Positions 56,733 through 64,000 of a stretch of DNA of 64,000 bases are shown here, in pieces (position 1 is the first letter of the stretch; every line of letters begins with the position of its first letter). Position numbers and translations under genes: made by a program. The stretch comes from JAIOQJ01 sp963718635 (GTDB taxonomy: Bacteria > Planctomycetota > Planctomycetia > Gemmatales > Gemmataceae), in contig OY970367.1 in NCBI GenBank assembly GCA_963718635.1, forward strand, positions 1,798,001 through 1,862,000. Reading direction: 5' to 3'. The notes beneath the pieces were generated by a model. The model was not told where the DNA came from and searched no databases. It saw nothing but the letters and a program-made list of their open reading frames with translations.

Positions 56733-57224
56733 ATGATATCGACCGCGCCGTCAGCCTCGCGCCGGAGCCGCCAGTTCGATTCGCTCGAGCAGGAGGTGTT
56801 CCTCAACCTCTGGCGAACGTACGATCGCCTGCGCGCGTTCGAGGATGCCCTCTTCAGCCGCTATGACCTGACGCCGCAACAGTACAACGCGTTACGCCTG
56901 TTGAAGAGCGAGCATCCCAGCAAACTGCACACGCTGGATCTGGCGGCACGGCTGGTTTCTAAAGCGCCCGACATTACGCGGCTGCTCGATAAATTGGAAC
57001 AACGCAATTTGATCGAACGCGATCGCCCAGCGGACAATCGCCGTGTAGTGCGCATCGGCATCACGAAAGTCGGCCTAAGCTTGTTAGCCGACCTGGCCGA
57101 ACCGATTCTGGCCTGCCATGCCGAGCAACTGGGACACCTATCCCGACAGCGATTACGCGAGCTGAGTGCTCTGCTTCGAGCGGCACGAGAACCCCACGAA
57201 GCCGCCGGCAGTAGTTGGATGTGA
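56733..57224 (+). CDS. MarR family transcriptional regulator
   Basis: 163 residues. Winged helix-turn-helix of the MarR type: FLNLWRTYDRLRAFEDALFS (dimer helix), LTPQQYNALRLLKSEHPSKL, LDLAARLVSKAPDITRLLDK (recognition helix), LEQRNLIERDRPADNRRVVR (wing with the DxR motif). The start ATG 56733 follows TTGGAAC. It is 33 bp upstream of the flavoenzyme gene on the same strand, so it probably controls its own operon; ligand unknown. Confidence 0.92.
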   Translation: MISTAPSASRRSRQFDSLEQEVFLNLWRTYDRLRAFEDALFSRYDLTPQQYNALRLLKSEHPSKLHTLDLAARLVSKAPDITRLLDKLEQRNLIERDRPADNRRVVRIGITKVGLSLLADLAEPILACHAEQLGHLSRQRLRELSALLRAAREPHEAAGSSWM

Positions 57225-57257
57225 TTGACCGTATTTCAATTTTTCCGGAGTCTGACC

Positions 57258-58578
57258 ATGACCATTGCAACGAGCAAAACCGATGTGGTAGTCATCGGCG
57301 GCGGGCCGGCCGGCAGCACTGTTTCCACGTTGGTTGCGCAAAAGGGCTACAAAGTCCGGCTCTTTGAACGCGAAAAGTTTCCGCGATTTCACATCGGGGA
57401 GTCTCTGATACCTGAAACCTATTGGGTGCTCGATCGGCTCAAAATGCTCGACAAAATGAAAAAGAGCAGCTTTGTCCATAAGCACAGCGTTCAATTTGTG
57501 AACGCGCAGGGTAAACAATCCGCCCCCTTTTACTTCTCCGACAACAAGCCGCACGAATGCTCGCAGACCTGGCAGGTGGTGCGCAGTGAATTCGATCTGA
57601 TGATGCTGCGTAATGCCCAAGAGCAAGGCGTCGAGGTCAATGAAGAGACTCGCGTTCTTGAAGTTCTTTTTGATAACCATCGAGCAAGTGGCGTTAAGAT
57701 CCAGAAAAAGGACGGCAGCCAGGAAGAGATACGAGCTTCGGTTGTCGTGGACGCCAGCGGCCAGAGCACCATGCTGCAAAATCGTCTGAAGCTTCGCGTT
57801 TGGGATCCGGTGTCTGAATAAAGGCGCTGTCTGGACCTATTGGGAAAACGCCTACCGCGACACGGGCAAGGATGAGGGCGCCACGATCGTAATTCAAACA
57901 CCCAATAAAAAGGGTTGGTGGTGGTATATCCCGTTGCACAATAACACGGTGAGTGTGGGCGTCGTCGCTCCCTTTGACTATTTATTCAAAGGACGCGGCA
58001 GCCACGAGCAAATCTATAACGAAGAGCGCGATGCCACTCCCGACATTATGCGCCGTACGGAGTCGGCTACGCACAAGACCGGTTATTTTGCCACGAAGGA
58101 TTACTCGTATCGGTCGAAAGAGTGTGCGGGCGATGGCTGGGTGCTGATCGGCGATGCCTTTGGCTTCCTCGATCCGCTCTACTCCTCAGGTGTGTTATTG
58201 GCACTCAAATCGGGTCAACTCGCAGCAGACGCTATTTGCGATGGCTTGGCATCGGGCGATACATCGAAAGAAAAGATCGGCGCCTGGGGAGGCCCTTTCA
58301 ACCAGGGCGTTGATCGAATGCGCCGGCTTGTCTGCGAATACTACGATGGCTTCAGCTTTGGCAAGTTCATCAAGAACTATCCCGATCTGAAGAATACCGT
58401 GACGGATCTGTTGATCGGCGATCTCTTCACCGATCGGGTTGACCAGGTTTGGGAACCGATGGAATCCACCTACGACGAGCGTAAAAAGCGAATCCCGGTT
58501 TGGGAAGAAGGTTCGCATGCGGCTACGGAGCCTACGAAAGTGAACGAGCTTTTTCTGCCTGCGGGGGCGCGACCTTGA
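57258..58578 (+). CDS. FAD-dependent oxidoreductase with halogenase-like motifs (frameshift near 57812)
   Basis: About 440 residues when restored. Dinucleotide fold VVVIGGGPAGSTVSTLVAQK; KFPRFHIGESLIPETYWVLD and the segment WWWYIPL, which fits the WxWxIP motif of flavin-dependent halogenases (residues about 219-224). GDAFGFLDPLYSSGVLLALK marks the second FAD motif. The first frame ends at 57819 after VWDPVSE; dropping one T near 57812 yields VWDPVLNKGAVWTYWENAYR. The family includes halogenases and geranylgeranyl-reductase-like enzymes; a catalytic lysine was not confirmed. The start is 57258; it lies 33 bp after marR. Confidence 0.88.
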
Positions 58579-58601
58579 TCGCAGACACGACGCGCCAAAC
58601 G

Positions 58602-58676
58602 CTCGCGGCTAAAAGGCGAACTTTAGCCGCGAGCCTGTGGCGAGCGCGATTGCACGCCGGACGCTCGCCACAGGCT
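58602..58676. repeat. Double hairpin between the flavoenzyme and antiporter genes
   Basis: First stem CTCGCGGCTAAA / TTTAGCCGCGAG, second stem GAGCCTGTGGCGAGCG / CGCTCGCCACAGGCTC; the second uses the shared GAGC. Confidence 0.85.
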
Positions 58677-58713
58677 CGCCGCTAACAGGCTTTGATTCGT
58701 TGGAGTACATTTC

Positions 58714-59948
58714 CTGAATGCCTCTGAAATTCTGACGCATCTGCTGTTGGCCCTGTCGGCAATTATCGCCTTAGGGTATTTACTTGGACAATTGTTGCAT
58801 CTCATTGGCCAGCCGCCTGTTATCGGCGAAGTGGTTGCCGGCATTTTGCTCGGCCCGACTTTACTAGGTGATATATCGCCAGAAGCCTATCAGTATTTTC
58901 TGCCTACTCCGGTCGTTCCATTTCTAAATAGCGTAGCGCAGCTCGGCGTAGTCCTTTATATGTTTGTGCTTGGGTTGGAGCTCGATGCTCAGTCCATACG
59001 TAAGCGGGCTCGCGCCACCCTTTTGATTTCGTTTGCAAGCGTCGCCGTTCCTTTCGCCCTGGGTATTGCTTTAGCCGTTTATTTGCACCCGCATCTTTCG
59101 AGCGCCGCGACGCCTTTTCCCGCGTTTAGCCTTTTTGTCGGAGTCGCCTTGGCCGTAACTGCTTTTCCGGTGTTGGCACGAATTCTGGCGTATCGGAAAA
59201 TTCAGAAGACGGCACTTGGCAGCATGGCACTCGCTATTGCTGCAGCAAACGATGCCCTGGCCTGGTGCCTTCTGGCAATCGTCGTCGGCATTGCTCGCGC
59301 AGGCTGCCGATGGTTTTCTGATCGCGCTGGGTGCAGCTGTCTTTGTTCTTGTCATGCTGATGATCGTGGGGCCGAGCGCACGACGCATCCTCAATCGCTC
59401 GAATGGTGACACCGTCGGAAGGGGCGCTGTCACGCTTCTTTTTGTCGCTATGCTTCTGTCTGCTCTGACTGCGGAGTGGATCGGCATCCACGCGCTGTTT
59501 CGGCGCCTTCCTATTCGGCGCCATTATCCCGCACGATAGCCCGGTCGCGCAACGGGTATCAACGAAGTTGGAAGAAATAACGACGATTTTCTTTCTGCCG
59601 GCTTTTTTCGCACTCTCCGGAATGCGCACTGAGATCGGCCTTCTTCAGAGCTCGGTAGATTGGATCTATTGCGGACTGATTATCACCGTAGCCACTGCCG
59701 GCAAAATCGGTGGGACATTTCTAATTGCCAGATTGACGGAGCAAAACTCACGCGACGCTCTGACTCTCGGAATCTTGATGAACACTCGGGGACTGATGGA
59801 ACTCATTGTCCTGAACATCGGCCTGGATCTGAAAATCATTTCGCCCAAACTCTTCGCCATGATGGTCATCATGGCACTGGCGACAACTCTCGCGACAACT
59901 CCGCTGTTGCAGTTGCTCGGCAAGTTAAAGAAAGTCGCCGTTAAGTGA
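58714..59948 (+). CDS. Cation:proton antiporter, CPA2/KefB type (two frameshifts)
   Basis: About 412 residues when restored. Membrane antiporter with IIALGYLLGQLLHLIGQPPV, IGEVVAGILLGPTLLGDI, VVLYMFVLGLELDAQSIRKR and AVTAFPVLARILAYRKIQKT in the first frame. The second frame, from about 59303, gives ADGFLIALGAAVFVLVMLMI and LLSALTAEWIGIHALFGAFL. The third, from about 59500, gives IIPHDSPVAQRVSTKLEEIT and TIFFLPAFFALSGMRTEIGL up to the stop at 59948. One missing base near 59302 and one extra T in the TTT at 59498-59500 explain this. No NAD-binding domain follows. The start is uncertain (CTG 58714 or TTG 58747); SD-like GGAG is at 58702. Confidence 0.85.
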
Positions 59949-60041
59949 TCAATGTATTTCACCGGCATCGTTCTCGTCACATCGATCAATAGAATGACAT
60001 CCGTACTTATGGTCAACGATCCGCTTCGAGGAGATGCCACC

Positions 60042-60749
60042 ATGATGCCTTTGAACCGTCGGGAGATGTTGAAGGTCGCCGGGGCCGGGGCTGCATTGCT
60101 TGCCGTGCCCTCGCTGGGCGTCGCTGCCGAGGACAAGCTGTTCGAACTGCCCAAGTTGCCGTACGCTTTTGATGCTCTTGAGCCGAGCATCGATGCGAAG
60201 ACGATGGAGATCCACCACGATCGCCATCACAAGACTTATGTTGACAACCTGAACAAGGCCGTCGCCGGAACGGAGTGGGCAGGCAAGTCGATCGAAGAAA
60301 TTCTGATGAGTCTGGACAAGCTGCCCGAGGCGAAGCGCACGGCCATCCGCAACAATGGCGGCGGCCACTATAACCATTCGCTGTTCTGGAAGATGATGTC
60401 GCCCAAAGGGGGCGAGCCGGCCGGCGCTGCCGCCGCCGCCATCAAAGCAGCGTTTGGCGATGCGGACAAAATGCTGGCCGACTTGAAAGCAGCGGCACTG
60501 GCTCGCTTCGGCAGCGGGTGGGGTTGGGTCATCGCCGACAAAGAGGGCAAGCTGAAGATCGTCAGCACTCCGAACCAGGACAACAGTTTAATGGACGGCA
60601 GCGGCGCTCCGATCCTGGGCGTCGATGTCTGGGAACATGCCTACTACTTGAAGTATCAGAACAAGCGAGCAGACTATATTGACGCCTTTTTCAAGGTCGT
60701 TAATTGGGAATTCGTTGGTTCTCTTTATGATGCCGCGAAGAAAGGCTGA
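60042..60749 (+). CDS. Tat-exported superoxide dismutase, Fe/Mn type
   Basis: 235 residues. Converts superoxide to oxygen and peroxide. The N-terminus NRREMLKVAGAGAALLAVPS is a twin-arginine signal, so the enzyme is exported folded with its metal. Conserved SOD blocks: KLPYAFDALEPSIDAKTMEI, HHDRHHKTYVDNLN, GGGHYNHSLFWKMMSPKGG, RFGSGWGWVIADKEGKLKIV and DVWEHAYYLKYQNKRADYID (metal ligands His, His, Asp, His). The residues around GGHYNH and TPNQDNS favour Mn specificity but this is not certain. The start at 60042 follows GAGGAGATG; an alternative ATG is at 60045. Confidence 0.93.
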   Translation: MMPLNRREMLKVAGAGAALLAVPSLGVAAEDKLFELPKLPYAFDALEPSIDAKTMEIHHDRHHKTYVDNLNKAVAGTEWAGKSIEEILMSLDKLPEAKRTAIRNNGGGHYNHSLFWKMMSPKGGEPAGAAAAAIKAAFGDADKMLADLKAAALARFGSGWGWVIADKEGKLKIVSTPNQDNSLMDGSGAPILGVDVWEHAYYLKYQNKRADYIDAFFKVVNWEFVGSLYDAAKKG

Positions 60750-60848
60750 GGGGTGCGCGCCAAATCAGGTTACCGAACTTGCTAATTTAAACCCAATTGG
60801 CAAGTTATTCTGCGCGATTTTTAACCATAGCGCGGCCTGCTCCAACCA

Positions 60849-60959
60849 CACACTAACCCGAAGCGTAATCGAGGCGCGGCCCTGAAGCGTTAGCGTTAGT
60901 GTGAACAAAATAACGCTAACGCTTCGGGGATTACCTCGCTAACGCGTCGGGTTAGTGTG
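60849..60959. repeat. CACACTAACCCGA-type palindromic repeat, copy 3
   Basis: Begins CACACTAACCCGAAGCGTAA and ends ACGCGTCGGGTTAGTGTG; inner TAGCGTTAGTGTG and AACGCTAACGCTTCG. It is the best preserved copy, 111 bp, with terminal arms of about 13 bp in perfect complement. The whole 60750-61017 gap holds no gene. Confidence 0.92.
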
Positions 60960-61017
60960 ACATGCTGTCCATATGAGTTTGGCGCCCTTTCGGGCGCAAA
61001 TGCAAGCGGCTGAGCGG

Positions 61018-61653
61018 CTACTTCAATTCCACATTCCAGTAAGCGCTATCCAGGAACGATTGCCAGGAGACGTACTTCTTCTGCGAGAGCTTCATGCTCA
61101 GCAGCGGGCTGCGCTTCGGCTTCTCCGGCTTTCGGATCAGCGTCAGGTGTGCCTGCTTCGGCGTTCGCCCTCCCTTACGGACATTGCAATCCACGCACGC
61201 GCAAACGATATTCTCCCACGTTGTCTTGCCGCCCTGGCTGCGCGGCAGCACGTGATCGAGACTCAATTCCGACATGGGGAACTTCTTGCCGCAATATTGG
61301 CACTGATTGCTGTCGCGAGCAAAGATGTTCCGGCGGTTGAACTTCACGTTCTGCTTCGGCAAACGCTCGTAGCTCAGCAGACGGATGACACGCGGCGCTT
61401 GGATTTCCGAAGTCGCCGTGCGAATCCAATCATCTTCTTCCTTGCGGAAGTGCTGAGCGCGGAATTCCGAAACTTCACGCCAGGTGCTGAAATCGTAAGT
61501 CTGATAGATGCCATCTTCGAGCGTGACGACTTCAGCGAGATCCTTGAAGAGAAGACAAAACGCCCGGCGGACGGAGATTACATGCACCGCCAGAAACATT
61601 TTGTTCAAGACGAGCACGCTTGCGTCCAAGGCCGAGTGATTAACGACATTCAT
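61018..61653 (-). CDS. HNH endonuclease
   Basis: 211 residues from ATG 61653. The C-terminal HNH module is NQCQYCGKKFPMSELSLDHV then PRSQGGKTTWENIVCACVDC, with zinc-binding cysteines (CxxC ... CxxC) and catalytic His in DHV. The N-terminal part (NHSALDASVLVLNKMFLAVH) is a distinct helical domain seen in planctomycete and myxobacterial HNH proteins. Possible roles are DNA repair or restriction; none is supported by neighbours. The upstream frame to 61815 lacks a credible start. A TATAAT on the minus strand at 61804-61809 lies in its promoter region. Confidence 0.85.
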   Translation of the reverse strand: MNVVNHSALDASVLVLNKMFLAVHVISVRRAFCLLFKDLAEVVTLEDGIYQTYDFSTWREVSEFRAQHFRKEEDDWIRTATSEIQAPRVIRLLSYERLPKQNVKFNRRNIFARDSNQCQYCGKKFPMSELSLDHVLPRSQGGKTTWENIVCACVDCNVRKGGRTPKQAHLTLIRKPEKPKRSPLLSMKLSQKKYVSWQSFLDSAYWNVELK

Positions 61654-61803
61654 AAAGGCGTCGATCCTTTCTCTAGGGCCCAGGTTCCGGATGGTGGCGT
61701 TCCCTTGCTTTCCTACCGATAACGACGCTTCGGCGTAAACGAAGGTTCGAGTTGAAGTGATAATAGCAGGATCGCACGAAGGAATGCAAGAATCCACTAC
61801 CTC

Positions 61804-61809
61804 ATTATA
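61804..61809 (-). promoter_or_regulatory. Possible -10 box (TATAAT) of the HNH gene
   Basis: Perfect TATAAT in the 404 bp gap between the divergent HNH and kinase genes, 150 bp upstream of the HNH start codon. No good -35 at 16-18 bp was found, so it is only a candidate. Nothing else was recognised in 61654-62057. Confidence 0.3.
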
Positions 61810-62057
61810 GAGCAAGCTTCATCACAATTTCATTATCCTGTTAAGCGGTCTGGTGTTGATTGTCACGCAAAACGTCCCGTAACGGATTGTACCTTTCTTA
61901 AAATAGATTGGCATGCGACCGCCACTTCGATTAGACTCACTTTTGACTATTCCGATTTGCGGCGGGTTCACGGCTGCGCTCTGTCTGCCGGGACTCATCT
62001 CCCTTTCGGAACAGATGCGCCGCGACGTCGTCAACTGCCTGGCCCCCGATTTCCGGC

Positions 62058-63643
62058 ATGATAACATCGTTGAAAATATTGTTCGCTGCCTGCGAGGTGG
62101 ACGCGATCGCGGCCATTTCCGACCGCCTTGCGCCTGACTACCAACTGAAATCCCGGAATGTCTTTACGTTCGAAGAACTCGAGCGGGAGTTGACGTCGGG
62201 AGATTGCCATTTGATCGTCGTCTCTTTCAATGGAGAACTATCTTTAGAACGGCTTCTGAGTGAAAAGGAGAACGCCCGTCAACTACCGGCGATATTCGTC
62301 CTTTGCGACGAAGACTCGGAAGTGCAGGCGCTCGAAGCGGTCCGACGCGGGGCGGACGAAGTCATTCGCCTGGATGACCTGCGGCGATTGCTTCCAGCGG
62401 TCGCCCGAGCCCTGCGGAATGCCGAGCGAAAGTCAGCGTTCGCTTCCAGGGCGCGGGGCCGTCGCCGATTTCCGAAAGCCGGCTTCGCGAAACCGAGCAA
62501 TGGCGTTCACTGCACGTTCAACAATCTCCGCTCGGCGCCATCAACTGGAATCAACATGGGCAGGTTGTCGCCTGGAACCCCTCGGCCGAGCGTATCTTTG
62601 GTTACAAGGCCAAAGAGGCCATGGGGCGCCACCTGAACTTCATCATCCCCGTCGATGAGCGCCCGCATGTCGATGCGATCTGGCACGCCTTGGTGACGCA
62701 ATCGGGTGGCTCGCGCAGCACGAATCAAAACGTGCGTAAAGACGGGGGATTTATCGCGTGCGAATGGTATAACACTCCGTTGATTGATGGAGCGGGTGAG
62801 ACGATCGGCGTTGCATCTCTGGTGCAGGATGTGACGGAAATTCGCCGGAACGAAGATGCGATTCGGCAGATGAATGTCGAGCTCGAAGCGCGCGTTGCCA
62901 AGCGTACTGTCCAACTGGCCGACGCCAACAAAGAGCTGGAATCTTTCTGTCACTCCGTGTCGCACGACTTGCGAGCGCCATTGCGCTCGATTGACGGCTT
63001 CAGCAAATTGTTGCTCGAAGATTTCTCCGACCGCCACGATGCCTTAGGACTCGATTACCTCAAGCGCGTTCGAGCGGCGAGTCAGCGGATGGGTAGGCTG
63101 ATCGACGATCTCTTAAGCCTATCGCGCATCAATCGTGGCGAACTGCGCCGGATCCAAGTGGATCTCGGACCGATCGCCCGACGAATTGCCGATCGGTTGA
63201 AAACGACCCAAGGCGAACGTCAGATCGAATGGGTGATGGCTGCTACGGTTCCCGCCCGCGGCGACAAAAACTATCTGACGATCCTGCTCGACAATCTGCT
63301 CGGCAATGCCGTGAAATATACGGGTCGGAAAACGGTTGCCCGCATCGAGTTCGGCATGCTTCCAGACGAAGCGCCTGCGGTTTACTTCGTCAAGGACAAC
63401 GGCGCCGGTTTTGACATGTCGCTTGCCGATAAATTATTTCAACCGTTTCAGCGGTTGCACGCCCCCAGCGAATTTGAAGGCCATGGGATCGGGTTGGCCA
63501 CCGTACAGCGGATCGTCCAGCGGCACGGAGGGCGTATCTGGGCCGATGCGGCTGTAGATCAAGGGGCGACTTTCTTGTTCACGCTCGAAGCGCCGCCGCT
63601 CGATGCCATTCCGCTGAAAGCGCAGCCGGAGGAGCCCTCGTGA
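62058..63643 (+). CDS. Sensor histidine kinase with degenerate receiver and PAS domain (frameshift near 62445)
   Basis: About 529 residues when restored. N-terminal receiver-like domain (LKILFAACEVDAIAAISDRL) without a phosphoacceptor Asp in the expected strand (LIVVSFNGELS), so a pseudo-receiver. After a one-base indel near 62440-62450 the PAS domain follows: EQWRSLHVQQSPLGAINWNQ, VAWNPSAERIFGYKAKEAMG. Then a coiled coil (ELEARVAKRTVQLADANKE), the HisKA box SVSHDLRAPLRSIDGFSKLL (His phosphorylated) and HATPase_c motifs NLLGNAVKYTG (N box), VKDNGAGFDMSLADKLFQPF (G1), GHGIGLATVQRIV. It overlaps the response regulator gene. Confidence 0.9.
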
Positions 63644-64000
63644 ATAAAGGCGTAATCCTGCTTGTGGAAGACAACCCCGATGATGTCGCTCTCACTCGGC
63701 GCGCTTTCGCCAACAATAAGATCACCAATGAGCTGATCGAAGCGCGGGATGGAGTCGAGGCGATCGATTACCTGTTCGGAACCGGCGCCTACGCCGGCCG
63801 CAATACCGCCATTCTTCCTGCCATTATCCTGCTCGACCTGCACCTGCCCCGCTTAGATGGATTGGAGGTTCTCAAGCGAATTCGGAGCGACCCCCGCACC
63901 AAGCGCGTCTGTGTCGTTATCCTCAGTTCATCAATCGAGGATCGCGATGTCTGTGAATGCTACGCGGAGGGCGCCAACAGCTACGTTCACAAACCGGTTG
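63640..64000 (+). CDS. CheY-like response regulator (3' end cut by window)
   Basis: Starts at GTG 63640 after GGAGGAG, overlapping the kinase stop by GTGA. The receiver reads GVILLVEDNPDDVALTRRAF (acidic pocket), IILLDLHLPRLDGLEVLKRI (phosphoacceptor Asp in LLDLHLP), VVILSSSIEDRDVCECYAEG and the Lys of VHKPV at the edge of the window. This single-domain type pairs with phytochrome/Rcp1-like kinases. It is the cognate regulator of the upstream kinase by gene order. About 120 residues are visible, and the receiver is nearly complete. Confidence 0.93.
   Translation, partial: MNKGVILLVEDNPDDVALTRRAFANNKITNELIEARDGVEAIDYLFGTGAYAGRNTAILPAIILLDLHLPRLDGLEVLKRIRSDPRTKRVCVVILSSSIEDRDVCECYAEGANSYVHKPV

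Noticed and set aside
61913..62137. Short plus-strand ORF before the kinase gene
   Set aside because: It overlaps the kinase start in another frame and shows no domain; composition does not support coding.

Overview
The window looks like a chromosomal segment of a planctomycete (class Planctomycetia). It carries gene families typical of that group: a secreted multi-heme cytochrome c with a PA14 domain, a Tat-type DUF1552 protein, a PQQ-like beta-propeller protein, a sialate O-acetylesterase, a PmoA/DUF6807-type protein, a GlmU-like putative sugar nucleotidyltransferase and three Uma2-family proteins. No tRNA, rRNA, CRISPR array, prophage or transposase gene was found. Assignment below class level is not attempted.

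Layout. 1-6.6 kb: a TolC-like efflux protein (cut by the window edge), a PRC-barrel protein with a clear terminator, hemF and a five-heme cytochrome. 6.8-13.6 kb: an adenylate-kinase-like P-loop protein coupled to an MDR oxidoreductase, a DUF1552 protein, and a fusion of an M1 metallopeptidase with an outer-membrane barrel. 14-22.6 kb: recQ, a YfgM-like protein, rluD, a DUF486 protein, a 3-hydroxyisobutyrate-dehydrogenase-type enzyme, a lipase and an SH3 protein. 22.9-28 kb: deoC, an Uma2 protein with a heptad-repeat tail, msrB, gcvT-gcvH and a diheme protein. 28.6-38.1 kb: dnaX-ybaB-recR-rpoN, two secreted proteins, and selB-selA for selenocysteine incorporation. 38.5-49.3 kb: a GlmU-like protein, a beta-helix protein, comEC, a MazE-like antitoxin without a toxin, two Uma2 genes and a lactate-permease-like transporter. 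49.6-64 kb: quinoprotein, esterase and PmoA-like genes, HIT, an RNase HII-like protein, a PemK-like toxin gene, MarR with a halogenase-like flavoenzyme, an antiporter, an exported superoxide dismutase, an HNH nuclease, and a sensor kinase with its response regulator.

Two features cut across the window. First, intergenic gaps are crowded with palindromic repeats of several unrelated families. One family has shared terminal inverted repeats (GGGTGCGCCAAC type), differing interiors and, between two copies, an inverted central loop. Another (CACACTAACCCGA type) has three copies. One palindrome sits in the 5' end of hemF in an open frame. Second, about 17 otherwise intact genes are broken by apparent one-base indels (recQ, dnaX, selB twice, comEC, the antiporter twice, the sensor kinase and others). 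This density points to consensus errors in a draft or long-read assembly rather than real decay, so frameshifted genes are annotated at full extent and flagged.

Functionally the region mixes housekeeping modules (replication/repair, heme, glycine cleavage, Sec translation, sigma-54) with secreted planctomycete proteins. I found no clearly new multi-gene system. The best leads are the repeat families, the peptidase-barrel fusion, the RNase HII-like protein whose duplicated 3' end flanks a PemK-like gene, and the MarR/halogenase-like pair.
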